A program made the position numbers and the translations under genes. Positions 33,958 to 44,462 of a stretch of 64,000 nucleotides of DNA are shown here, piece by piece (within the stretch, counting starts at the first letter, position 1; every line of letters begins with the position of its first letter). Origin of the DNA: Ophiosphaerella korrae (Eukaryota; Ascomycota; Dothideomycetes; Pleosporales; Phaeosphaeriaceae); the NCBI GenBank assembly GCA_028456385.1, contig JALNQF010000113.1:84709-148708 (forward strand), read 5' to 3'. The notes under the pieces were generated by a model, which saw nothing but the letters and a program-made list of their open reading frames with translations, did not search any database and was not told where the DNA came from.

Positions 33958-34753
33958 AGCGTGATGACGGAAGATTAATGCATTATAAACTTTATTTTAA
34001 GAACTCTGCTAAACATTTCCAAAGGCTTTCCCTTAAGGATGTTTATCTTCTTTCAACCGTATACCAAAACTCGAGGTGAAATGTAGTAGTATGATCGATC
34101 TCCAACGAAACGTCCGCTGTTCCTTGTCGTTCTTTGATCTGACATCGTGTTTTAGAATGATCTCAACTATGCCAAATTTAATAAGAAATCAGGCATAGAA
34201 TGGTCTAGGGCTGACGAAGATTAGCATTTGAGAACATGGGATTGGTGCTGCATTTCGCTCTTACCAGAATTGCTTTCCAGAACCCCAAAAAGGGAAAGAA
34301 TGGTCTGGATCAGTGTATTTTGACGGTTGGTTAGAATCTTTTAACTCCTTTGGTGGCTTAAATCGATCGCCGATAAACATATCAGCATGCGGGTATACGG
34401 TAGAGTGATGCACTATCGCACGTTGCAGTATGACACCCAATCACTGTCTGCAACCTCAGTTCCGTTGCAGACATGATTCTTTTGGCAAAGCCACCTGATC
34501 GTACTAACACCTTTTTGTGGTAGCAGAAATGGCGCTGTCCCTATTGCTTTCTTTGAACTCACAGCCTATGAACTTTTGCTTATCCTGCCAGAGGGGTGGG
34601 GTCGGACTTGCGTGAAGTCGCCCTACTAAATGGCATTGTTCTTGGCACTATGTACAAAACTACTTTGGCATCACAAGCTCTCTGGGCGAAGAATGAGTGC
34701 ATTGTCAACTATGTTTTGGCTGTCTCGTAGATATATCATCCGCATATTACCTA
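33958..34753. other. Gene-free interval
   Basis: Downstream flank of the esterase gene. No coding signal seen on either strand. Confidence 0.4.
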
Positions 34754-35667
34754 CTAGGTGAATTGAGTAAAGAATTTCCATGTCTCTCCTGGGGTGAAGG
34801 TGTTTGTGCCGCTGTCACCAGACTTTCCATCCTGAGGTGCAGCAATATGCCCGCCGTCGAAAGCAATCCAGGTTACCGGATAGCCCGCTTTGCAGCCTTT
34901 ATACTCAGTCTTGATATGTGTGAGGCTTCCCTTTGCCGGTTCAGGCGCATTTTGTGCCGTGCAGCCATTGATTTTGGCAAATTGGTCTCTTGCAGCGCGG
35001 CCACCTTCAATCCGGTCGCTAACGCCAAACACAATCATGTAAGCAATCGGATCCTTACAGGTACTACTCAATCCGGATGGGCTGCCGCCAGAAAAAACCG
35101 CAACAGCTCGGAATACCGAAGCGCGATCGCATGCGAGTTGATGAGACATGAAGCCACCTTCTCAAAATCAATATATGTCAACGCCTTGAACTTAGAAGTA
35201 TAAATCTTACCGTAGCTAAATCCTGCGGCGAAGCGCAGCTTCTCATTCACGCAGAGGTCAGACTCGATAGTCTTGATCATCTGATCGACGAACGTAACAT
35301 CGTCCCCGTTTGTATTTCCCCAGCCGTTGCTCAGACCCTGAGGCGCAACGAAAATTGTGGATTCGTTTGCAAGTCTGCGGAGACCATAGTAGTCCCATAC
35401 GTTGCGTTGCACGGTTTGGCCTGTGGCTACGTCGGTCATGGTTCCACCGTACCAGTGGAAGCCAAAGATGAGTCTATAAGGCTTAGATTTGTCATAATTA
35501 TCAGGAATTCTGAGGATATATTGGCGTTGTTTTCCAGCCACAGTCATGGTCTTTGTGCCACTCGTAAGGGTGGGAGTCTTTCCACAGCCAGCGGAGTTTG
35601 CGATAACATTGTTGATTAGAGAAAGCAGGACTAGGACCGCTCCCGCAGAAAAAAGACCAATCAACAT
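34754..35667 (-). CDS. Secreted CE1-type esterase (feruloyl-esterase-like)
   Basis: Two exons, 35667-35211 and 35157-34754, with a 53-nt intron (35158-35210, GTAAGA ... GAGAAG) that splits the codon right after the nucleophile motif: 286 residues. ATG 35667 places a hydrophobic signal sequence at the N terminus (MLIGLFSAGAVLVLLSLI), followed by SAGCGKTPTLTSGTK. An upstream in-frame ATG at 35763 would add 32 residues and turn the signal into an anchor. Conserved text includes RQYILRIPDNYDKSKPYRL, FGFHWYGGTM and FVAPQGL. The likely catalytic triad is Ser151 in GFSYG, Asp in FGVSDRIEGG and His in DGGHIAAPQDG. CE1 feruloyl esterases of this type release hydroxycinnamates from plant cell-wall xylan. 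No carbohydrate-binding module is present. The gene looks intact between decayed neighbours. Confidence 0.87.
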
Positions 35668-35763
35668 CTTGGCTGGAATTCCAAGAAAACAGGTGCGAAG
35701 CGGAAGTTCGATGAGAATGGCGCCCTTGAAAGCAGCCCTTCCAGCTTTATACGCAATGCTCAT

Positions 35764-36399
35764 CTGCAATGTTTATAAGTGACCGAGCAAGTTAGGAAGG
35801 CCAAGACCACGCTGACGGCTAAGGTGGGTAAACGACTTCATTTTTTTCATACCTACATTCGCTTATTTGAATCTCTTGACCCAATTTAAGCGGTGTTCCC
35901 CCCGCCCTTTACTCCACCACCCAAACCTGTTTGCCAGGGAAGAGGGACTAGTTTGATAGTCACCAGACTATGCTGGTCAACATTTTATTGGAATTGTTAG
36001 CCTTTCTGAATTAAATGCGGACATATGGCGATCTATGATCTTTGAAAACCACAGGGGCCCGCAAGAGTGCCCTCACAAATATGTCGAGTGAAACCACTTC
36101 TACAGGCTACTTCAGACGAGGTTGCGGTCCGTATATTATTTTTCCCTCGTTTAATCTATTGATCAGATATGTACTATAAAATTTCTCCGTTCCCCAGAAT
36201 CCCTGAGTAGCCGATCCCTGAATATTAGTGTGGCTTATTATCACCGGGGCGCCCAGCCTCACCTGACGCCCGAAAATCACCCATCTTAGTCACTCAAAGA
36301 GGATTTTATTACTGCCTCTATATAAACTACTATGGCAAGATTTTGGGAGTACTAATCTTTTGAGCTTGGAGTATATATTAGTATAGTTTATCACTACTG
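35764..36399. promoter_or_regulatory. Upstream region of the esterase gene
   Basis: 636 bases without coding signal, containing the esterase promoter (minus strand) and then DNA that may belong to the flank of the pogo relic. No box called. Confidence 0.35.
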
Positions 36400-36806
36400 G
36401 TGAGGCTTTGGGCGGTTAATTTTGCGCCTATGAGACGACATAGGCGGTGCGCGCGCCTCTACACCCTCCATCTCGCCATCTTGAGCTATATTATATATAT
36501 TGTTTGCGATATTTTTGCGCTGCTTTTCAGAGGCTTTCCTAGCTATCCTAACTTCATTTTAGCGTTGTTTCTCGAGATCGCGCGTTAGTTGAGCCTCTGC
36601 GCGCAACGCCCCACCCAACACTGGAACACGAGGTCGACGCTCACTTCAACACGCGATAACTCTATCAAAATGGAGGCAATTGGGGATGCGATTGCAGAAG
36701 TAGAATCGCTAGAACCAGGATAATAGTTCTCGTATATTAAGGTTGCAGCCAAATACAATATTGATCGCTCCATGCTTAGCCGAAGACACAATGGCTCTGA
36801 CTTGTA
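36400..36806 (+). mobile_element. Pogo/Fot-type transposon 5' relic
   Basis: From ATG 36670 the frame reads MEAIGDAIAEVESLEPG, two adjacent stops, then FSYIKVAAKYNIDRSMLSRR. This is the psq/CENP-B-type helix-turn-helix found at the N terminus of pogo/Fot transposases ('..AI.A..S.E....Y..IA.KY.VDRSTLSRR'). The stops TAA TAG fit G-to-A changes. The GC-rich leader upstream (36400-36665, with a GCGCGCGCC stretch) probably is the element's 5' end. The DDE catalytic part is absent. Confidence 0.7.
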
Positions 36807-36965
36807 GAATCAGCGAATTATCTAGATTTTCAAATGAAATAACGACCTCGATGGTACATCAAAAGTGAGCGTATGTTTGAGATATGACATCAAGTGATGC
36901 CCTCGAGAAGTCAACAAAGTATATACAGATTTTGTAACGAACACTTTTCACCACCATTTCCGTAT

Positions 36966-37397
36966 TCAGATCATCCCAAGTAGAATTGCGACTCCTGTTC
37001 CCAGGCTGACCACCACCATATCCAGTCCTAGGGAAAGAAAGTTGTTCTCTAAACTTCCTGCTGAGCCAGTCATGCTCATTCCGGCCATTGCTGTTTCGCC
37101 TGGCGACATAGTCATACTAGCTTTTGTACCAGTCTTCATATGACTAGAAGGCGTCGACACAACCGAGCCATCGGACATTGTCATTCCAACACCCATCGAT
37201 GTTGCACTTGACATACTCATGGGAGTCGAAACCGCTAGAGCTACGGCCGGCTCGCTATTCCACTCCATAGTAACTGGTGACCGAGATGGGGTTGCAATGG
37301 GCATCATTTTTGGGGAGGAGGTTATGCTGGATTGTGACACGGCAGATACTGACACAGCTCCGAGCAGGGCGAACGTGGTGAGTATCATGGAATGCAT
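36966..37397 (-). CDS. Small Met/Ser-rich secreted, putatively GPI-anchored protein
   Basis: Single exon, 143 residues from ATG 37397. An N-terminal signal peptide (MILTTFALLGAVSVSA) is followed by a Ser/Thr/Pro-rich segment. A run of spaced methionines comes next (MSMSSATSMGVGMTMS, then MTMSPGETAMAGMSMTGS). The C terminus is hydrophobic (LDMVVVSLGTGVAILLGMI) after a small-residue stretch, as expected for a GPI-attachment signal. I know no named family. Met-rich M-x-M spacing can bind Cu(I) in other proteins; here that is only an inference. The high Ser/Thr content predicts heavy O-glycosylation. It is a cell-wall or effector-like candidate. Confidence 0.65.
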   Translation of the reverse strand: MHSMILTTFALLGAVSVSAVSQSSITSSPKMMPIATPSRSPVTMEWNSEPAVALAVSTPMSMSSATSMGVGMTMSDGSVVSTPSSHMKTGTKASMTMSPGETAMAGMSMTGSAGSLENNFLSLGLDMVVVSLGTGVAILLGMI

Positions 37398-38094
37398 TTC
37401 GTCTCGATATGTGTGTTGAAAGCGTCTTTAGTTTGTTCAGTTCGAGGTTTTGGAAAGAATTAGCATTCGTAAGCTGGTAAGGAGCGTATCAAGTGAGTCA
37501 CGCTCGTGATGTATTGCCTGAGGAATTAAGAGATGGAGTTGTATTCAAGGAAATTACAACGTGCAAACAGCCACCTTTGCATGTACTTATAACCTCCGTC
37601 ACTTGCATCATGAAGTCCTCAAAGCGACAGACCGCGTCATTCTCCCAGCACTTGTGATCTGCACCTTCTCGGAAGCTTTACTTCCCACTTGACGTGACGC
37701 GGCAGAAGTTTATGCATGGGCAAGATGGCCATTGGGCTAAAGGTATCAGATGTATGATAGGTAGTGACAGATCTTTAGTCTATCCAGATTAGTCAATGGT
37801 ATTGTTGGAAGAGTGTTCGAAAATTGTTTGGGTTGTTTCGGAACGCAAGGGTCAATGCATATGCACCATGGTATATTGGGAAAAGCGTGACGGTTCGTGC
37901 TGAAGCTTGCTAAAGCTTGCTGGAACCTCAGGCCTCATCACTCCGAACTCCATCACTCCTCACTGACAACGTCATCGGAGAAGCAGCTGTTCATCAACTC
38001 CTTAGATTTTTCGATGCCGGTGTTTCAGAGCTTATGAAAAATCAACAAAATCCACAAAACCGCAAGCTCTTCAGCCTGCTAACGACATGGTCTC
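37398..38094. other. Intergenic, 5' flank of the GPI-type gene and 3' flank of F-A
   Basis: Non-coding apart from shadows of the degraded F-A gene near its end. Contains the promoter of the Met-rich protein (minus strand); no specific site called. Confidence 0.4.
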
Positions 38095-39360
38095 TTATCC
38101 CTCAATCACAGCGACAACTGGAAATTCATCTTGTGGGGTGCAGATATGCTCGAGAAGCTCGTCTGATGCCCACATTTGCTCCAACCTCGTATACGCAATC
38201 GCTTCCATATGCTCGGGGCTTTCACTCCACCCTTGGTCTGGAAAGTATGCCGAAAGCATACCTGTTGCTCAAAGGCCCATCTTAGATTCTCCGCCCAACC
38301 GCTGACATCCTTCGAATCTGGTAGCCGAATATCATGAAGCATCCGGTAAGGAGGACTTGGTCGTGGCTCGCCAAACGCATAGGGACCAAAGGGATCAACC
38401 TCGCCTGTATTATACCCTGATGCAAAGGCAACCTCGATGGTGAGCGCAAACGGTGCCGTTGCTTCTTCGAAAGTTGCGACATACTGTGCTGGCTCGCGTA
38501 TGTATTGATCGCTCTGTTTTGTTTGCTTGATCTTTTTGAGTCTTGCGCCTTCCCTATCAAGTTTCCCCATTTTCCGCGTTTCCTTAACGATCTCCTAGCC
38601 TTTTGCTGTTTTTCATTTGCCGGCATTTCTTCTGCTTTGCCCTCATCTAACTTGGTTTTCTTGCTTGTCGCACCGGATCTCACCATCGTCTTAAATACGT
38701 TATTACTATTTTCTACCTCTTCATAGGATCATATTCGAGGCGTCGGCGGCACAACGTTTTTCCATCTCCCAAAGGTTGGGCGGTCAAAATGTGCTCGATG
38801 CGCCTGGACGGGGTCGCCAAGTTGGTTCAGTAGCCGCTCGCAATCACGCGGATACATCCATCCGTACTCTGGATTTTGCACACAAGACTGTACCATTCTT
38901 GTAAGGTCCGGCGCGTCATAGCCCCGCGGCATTACTCTCACATGAAGCGCGAGGTTTCTGAAAGGGATATTAACTGCCAGTAATTTGTCCTCACCCAACT
39001 GGTTGGAAATGCGGAAGCCAGCCACATCTATGTTGTTTTCGTTCCAGATGCCTTTCTTCGCTTGTACCACATGATGTGTTTTTTTATTGTCCAACCCTCA
39101 TAACCGGCTTTGTTCATTGCTTTGTAAATGGTTGCCCTGCAGCGGTTCGCGTGCCATTCTTTCTGGAGGCCTCGTGCCGTGTTGATGATTACCCAGAGCG
39201 CGCGGCGAGTCGCTCGATTTGAGATGAAACGGTACACAACGTCAGCACATCGAATGCTGTTTGGAAGAAATACGAGTAGCTCGTAAGCTGTAAGATTTGC
39301 GTGATTTAGAAAAGGTAGGTCTTTTGAGGGCACGAACAGGCCGAGTGCTCCTTTCGTCAT
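38095..39360 (-). pseudogene. F-family member F-A, frame-disrupted
   Basis: The ATG at 39360 opens a frame with ELLVFLPNSIRCADVVYRFI, then GYEGWTIKK. A seven-A tract (39079-39085) then breaks the frame. The text resumes one frame over as THHVVQAKKGIWNENN and PDLTRMVQSCV..PEYGWMYPRD. Further damage is an in-frame TGA (38729-38731) and shifts near 38570 and 38270. The C-terminal pieces include YRMLHDIRLP and SGWAENLRWAFEQ, matching WAENIRWAKEQ of F-B, and after the last shift MLSAYFPDQGWSESPEHMEA, ending at 38095. F-B on the opposite strand is the closest relative in the window, divergent across 470 bases. The four lesions make a functional product unlikely unless the homopolymer break is an assembly error and the rest hide introns. 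Confidence 0.65.
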
Positions 39361-39829
39361 GCTCGTGGTAGACAAGGTGCGTTCTCTATTTAGTGTATGT
39401 CGATTACAGAGGCAGGGGAAAGAAGCCAAATGTGGTTATAATGCAGGAGGAGAAGCGGTCCATTGCCAATACCGGCATCACCGCAAGGACGGTTCATTCA
39501 CTTCCAACATCGTTTGTCCTTCGAAGCCGCACGTGATCCCACAATACCCAGTCTTCACAATAACATCAAATTTGACCCAGCCTGTGGCCCAAGCGCCAGC
39601 TTCGAGGGCCAACTTGGCAACTCGTCCGGATACGCACTCTTCCCTTTGACGGCACTCCTATAGACATTTTTGTTCGCACCTCGCACAGTATCGAAAGCGT
39701 CAAGCATTGACACCTTTTTTGCTGGTCTAACCGTAGGTCTTCAAGGTTCAGCGCTGCCACGCACAGCAATACAGATGAACAACTTGATGTTTATTGGGTT
39801 CATTTACTGATTCCACAGGTGCACCTACC
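39361..39829. promoter_or_regulatory. Divergent upstream region of F-A and F-B
   Basis: 469 bases between head-to-head paralogues. A 3' splice-like TTACTGATTCCACAG lies just before the chosen F-B start, so a 5'-UTR or N-terminal intron is possible. No other signal called. Confidence 0.4.
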
Positions 39830-41584
39830 ATGATATTCCTGTCGAAACACAATGCGTTCGGCGTGGGGAGCCCCAGTTGGAATCTACCATTTCCTGCTGG
39901 CAACTTGACTGCAGCTGAGATAGCCGCCTACCTGCCACACTGGCTCAAATCTGTCGATGTAATCGACCGATTCATCTCAAATGGAGGAAGGGCATGGTCA
40001 ATCGCCGCTCTGGTCAATGAATTCAGAGTCCTCCCAATATCAAGAAATGGTGATCCAGACTTCCGGCCCAACTCTGTTACGAAAATGATGAGCATCAGTA
40101 TGCGCAAGTTTGGATTTGAAAATTGGACAATTGGTACTCACCATGAGTTTGCGCGGCCCAATCCCGATTTAAGCGAATCCGATTTGAACGTGGAGTCGTT
40201 CAGAACACCGCGCATAACACATCCGAAGCTTGGGACATCTAGCAAAACTGAGTATGCTGTCAGTGGAAATGAGGAGGCAAAGCCAGTCGACTTCAAAACG
40301 CTTGCACTCCACATCAAGGAACATCCATCTGGAGACGACGCACTTGACCTTAGTCGCTGCGTACAGTACTCCCTCGCTCATCCCGACGAGCAGTGGTACT
40401 TTCCACGTGACTTTGAAGCGTTAGTGAATAAGCTTGGAGGGCCCGCTGAAATCTTTCACTCTCACCTCGACAGACAGTTGTTCAAACGCCGCGCAAATTA
40501 CGTTTTTCCAAAATTCACGCCTCTAGCCAAGCGCAAGCGCAATGCACTTAATGAATACAACGACTACGGCAAAATCACATCTCAGTCTGATAAAGTCAAC
40601 GCTCTACCAACAATTACAGCCCCGAGCTTGATGCGGAAGCGCAAGATGGACTTCGAAGGCACGATTAGACATGGTAGCAGGAGGAAGAGTGGTCGACTTG
40701 CCAAGAAGACTAGTATCAGTTTTCGCGAATATGATTCGGACGCCTCGGTCAGCAATACTTACTTGATTTCTATCTGGACTTTGCGCTGATCAGAGTCTAT
40801 GTAGGACAACGAGACTTTCGACTCACCTCACCCCGTTCAATCTACTCCCGTGAAGAAGCGCAAACTTTCCCGCATGCCTCCCACACCCGGAACACCTACA
40901 AATGACAGCGACTTCGTTCAAGATGAATCGGAGCCTGATGAGGAAGTTCCAGAAGCTGAAGATGCTAGTGAGGAGGAGTTGATTCCTCTAGCCATGACTG
41001 GCCAGAGCCGTGCAGCAGCCCAGAAAGCCCGACAAGTCATTCGCAGCATGTCCACCGAGACTCAGCGTAACATCGAGGTTCTCTCCCAAAAGAAAGATAC
41101 AGATATTCCCGAATTTGCTGGGTCATTCAAAGCAACTCAAAAGGTGCCTATGCCGATTACCAACAACGTTCCCGAAGTTAGCGCGAAGATGATGGCTCTC
41201 GCTCGTAGTTTCTCGACCCGCCAGCCTGTCTACCTCAAGCCCCCCCAGATCTCTGCGAATCGTCTGCGCGTCGACTCCCTTTCTATTCATCTCTATGCTG
41301 CCGACGGCTGTACCACGGTGGAGGAGATGTGGAATACCGCGCTCTCGTCAACCCGCTTTAATGGTCCGCGTCGTCATGCACCATTTCGCGAGCTGTATCG
41401 CTTAACGGACCCGCCGGGCGGTGACGATAGTGATTGGGCTGAGAACATTCGTTGGGCGAAAGAACAATATAAGATGTTTGGCAGTAAAACATGGACAGAG
41501 TATGGCTATCACCTTGAGCTGATCACGGAGCACCGTAGATATGCATTATGGGTAAGCGAGGAGGCTATTGCGAGTGGAATGTGA
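39830..41584 (+). CDS. F-family member F-B, intact, unknown function
   Basis: Two exons, 39830-40747 and 40805-41584, with a 57-nt intron (donor GTCAGC, branch GCTGATC, acceptor ATGTAG) giving 565 residues. The donor is non-canonical beyond GT, but it joins two in-phase frames. The frame is open to 39794, but ATG 39830 is the first true start. Block 1 (residues about 25-55) reads LTAAEIAAYLPHWLKSVDVI, then DRFISNGG, and ENWTIGTHHEF follows. Block 2 (about 170-225) reads GDDALDLSRCVQYSLAHPDE, then WYFPRDFEALVNKLGGP. After a basic, NLS-like region (KKRKLSR) and an acidic stretch, a third block reads APFRELYRL, then DSDWAENIRWAKEQYKMFGS. No signal peptide or membrane helix; nuclear location is inferred from the basic clusters only. 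Confidence 0.7.
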
Positions 41585-42488
41585 GGACTGAGTGGCGCGT
41601 AACAGGTCTGTCTAGGCTGCAGAGATATTGAGACATGCGCTTGGTCTTTGGTGGGATTTGAGAAACGATACCTCTTCATGTGGCTGAAGACTTTAGAGGA
41701 TGCGAGAACCCTCTTTGAAATCTTGATAAAATCTCGTTGCAAGCGTTGGCAATGCACCTTACGTGTGCCAGCACGACCCAGGTCTGTATCAAGATAAACT
41801 CAATCTCCATATTTACCATCTGGAATTCTACTCTTACCACTCATCGTGTGACAACGATTGATGAATATTTGATTTCCATATCTTGTGCTCAGGCACTTTG
41901 CTGCGTGTCTAAATTAGCTCGTGTATGTGTGGCTCAGCCCATACCTAATGTCTTGGCTAGAACATTGTACCTGAATATATCAACGTTAATGGTCATAGTG
42001 CCACAATATCAGATCAGCAAATACCTTGATGGTAAATGACACTGGCTTGAAGTCAGCATAAGAATGAGCACCAGAAGGCGAATCCGTCAGAAAAACGAAT
42101 CAAACAAGTTATCACATATCGATTCTACAGTGGTGATCATCAATTCAATTATCACTACCGTATCTGATCATTAGGCACAAGGTAGGCATTTTTAAGATGG
42201 CTGAATCCTTGAAGCACCCCGTTTTTAAGTAGCGTGAGCCAAATGCCGTCCCATGCATGTCTTGGGTATGCGTTTGTAGAGCAAACTGAAAGCAAATCTT
42301 CCCGCGGCCGACCATCCTGAATCGTTATTGCTCCCGGATCAAAGTCAATGAGGAGTTGCAAAGATTGGCAGGAGGTTCCGTAATCGCATGAAACCATTCT
42401 ACGAATGAGACACAATAAACGACAATGTATCGAGACCACAATGCGTTAAAGCAAAATTGTACTTATTGAAGAATCCTCAACGGGGCAA
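41585..42488. other. Convergent intergenic region
   Basis: Between the 3' ends of F-B (plus) and F-C (minus). Short frames only; no recognisable product or terminator signal called. Confidence 0.4.
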
Positions 42489-44462
42489 TCAGGAGGCTGG
42501 GCTTCCATCTGAGCTCCAATTCATGAATTCATTAAATTCCTCTTCGAAACTGGGAGGTGCGGGTTGGTCCTGACTAGGTTGTTCTGGATCCGGGCCTGCC
42601 GAAGTAGGCAGAGCAGGGGAGAACTCCGGGATGCCTGGCAGCTCGTTGTAGAAAGATGTAGATTCAGCTCCTTGGTGGTTGCCTACAGGATTTGAAACAA
42701 GTCCTTCGTTGTTATTTGATGGATCGGACGTCAAAGCATGTTCATGGCTATTGCTTGATGGACCAGAGGCCAATGTACGCAGCTGGTTATAATTTGAGGG
42801 ACCAGAAGCGGAGTTGTGTCCTTGGTAGTGTAAGCGGTTTAAGGGCCCAGATGTAGAGGCGAGTTCTTGGTAGCTGTTCAAAGGAGGAAGGGTAGGCCCT
42901 GTATTAAAATGTGGGTTATGTTCGAAGTGGCTATAGCCAGAGTTGAGTGGCTGAGTGCTCACTGGCTGTAAAGTAGTTCTAGGAACTGCAGATGGGTAAA
43001 GCCCCGTCATATTTTGAGAGCTATTACTGGGGATACGGAAGCCAGAAACCTGTCCATGTACAGATACAGGTGTGGTTATACGCTGAGGGGTTGGCGGCGC
43101 AGGATGACGAAGCTCGTCCTGACGACCGACCTGCGTCGGCTGATTTTGAGGCTCAACAAGCTCCAAAACAGCGACTCGCTGACCTGACCTGGCTGTAAAG
43201 ATTTGCGTAGTTTCAAGAGTGTCAAGGTCTGGAAATAGCCGGGCGGACTTTAGAGATGCACCATGTCTTGAGAATAGGTCCTCTCCAGAAGGCAAATCTC
43301 CAGGCTGCGAAAAAGGGTGGAACCTAATAGAGCGTGGTACTTCAATGCCTGGGCGCGGTGCTCCAACGTTTGGGCGTGGTGATTCAACATCTGGACCACG
43401 GCTTAGAGCGCCGGGACCATATTGCCAATTCGGATTCCTACGGTTCTTGTCATCGTCGTATTGGAACTCCTCATCATCAAACAAGTTCTCTGAATCTCGC
43501 TGCTGACCTCTGAAAGTTTGCGAGGACCTTCTGCCACGCCGCGCGACTCTATTTGCTCCTATTGGGGAATATCTGAAATCGCTGTTGACCCTGTGACTCC
43601 TTGATTGATTTCCTCTACTAGTGGAGGATCTGGTGGGACGACTTCGTGGAGGAAGGGGATTCGCATTTGCGCGAGGGACAGCTTGACCTTGTGTGGGAAG
43701 AACGGCATTTGGATTTGTATGAAGTCCAGGATTTCCTTGCACAGGTGGCTGAGTTCTGGCGTGCCTCCAGCGTGCAAAGGCTGCCCTGTCGTAGTGCTCA
43801 GGGTGCACTGGCAGTGGGCCACCAAGGTGGTTAGTGAGCCTCATGAAGTCGCGAGGGAACAACCACCCTTCGTTAGGGTGAAGTAACGCATGGCGAACGC
43901 AACGAGTCAAGTCCAAAGCATCGCCTTCCACGGCCGAGGGCCAGTAGAGCACATCTCTCGCCAGGTCAACGAAAGGCACGTTCTCGACGAACTCATGGCT
44001 CGAGATGCGTTTTTTGTGACTAGACACATAAAAAACCCGAGGTTTCATGCCAGCGAGCGTCAAATTGTTCTCGTCCCAAGGTTGGCCGCGCAAGTCTTTC
44101 AAGCCCAGTTGTTTATGGAGCGTGTGATTCCATTTTTTACCATTCAGCCTGCCGGTGGGATCTATATGTGTCTTATCCTCGACTTCATTCATCATGTTTG
44201 AAAACATCTTGTTGAGGGAGTTGGCTCGTACATTGCCTCTAGCAAGCGGTTTCCGATGATAGTTGATTGCATGTTCGGAGTTTTGAAGCGAGTGTCCATT
44301 CGAGGCGAGGCGAAATTCGATATCTACTGAACGGAGCCAGTTGGGCAAAAACGTCACAAGTTCGACGAAAGTTATGTTTCCCTCTTGGGGCATAAGCAAA
44401 TTCACATCCGGTGCTGTGGGGAAGCGGGTTGATGTAGAGTCATTCGGCTTTCGTCCCTGCAT
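42489..44462 (-). CDS. F-family member F-C with long disordered C terminus
   Basis: Single exon, 657 residues from ATG 44462 (MQGRKPNDST). The frame goes on to 44558 without ATG. Block 1 reads ITFVELVTFLPNWLRSVDIE, then FRLASNG. An intermediate piece has WDENNLTLAGMKPRVF, matching GIWNENNIDVAGF of F-A. Block 2 reads EGDALDLTRCVRHALLHPNE, then GWLFPRDFMRLTNHLGGP. From about residue 250 the protein is low in order: Pro, Ser, Asn, Gln and Arg rich, with short repeats of the type PRPNVGAP/PRPGIEVP and repeated 'SGPSN' words. It ends with an acidic-aromatic EEEFNEFMNW, like a transcriptional activation motif (inference). The third (WAEN) block of F-A and F-B is absent. Unknown function. Confidence 0.7.
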   Translation of the reverse strand: MQGRKPNDSTSTRFPTAPDVNLLMPQEGNITFVELVTFLPNWLRSVDIEFRLASNGHSLQNSEHAINYHRKPLARGNVRANSLNKMFSNMMNEVEDKTHIDPTGRLNGKKWNHTLHKQLGLKDLRGQPWDENNLTLAGMKPRVFYVSSHKKRISSHEFVENVPFVDLARDVLYWPSAVEGDALDLTRCVRHALLHPNEGWLFPRDFMRLTNHLGGPLPVHPEHYDRAAFARWRHARTQPPVQGNPGLHTNPNAVLPTQGQAVPRANANPLPPRSRPTRSSTSRGNQSRSHRVNSDFRYSPIGANRVARRGRRSSQTFRGQQRDSENLFDDEEFQYDDDKNRRNPNWQYGPGALSRGPDVESPRPNVGAPRPGIEVPRSIRFHPFSQPGDLPSGEDLFSRHGASLKSARLFPDLDTLETTQIFTARSGQRVAVLELVEPQNQPTQVGRQDELRHPAPPTPQRITTPVSVHGQVSGFRIPSNSSQNMTGLYPSAVPRTTLQPVSTQPLNSGYSHFEHNPHFNTGPTLPPLNSYQELASTSGPLNRLHYQGHNSASGPSNYNQLRTLASGPSSNSHEHALTSDPSNNNEGLVSNPVGNHQGAESTSFYNELPGIPEFSPALPTSAGPDPEQPSQDQPAPPSFEEEFNEFMNWSSDGSPAS

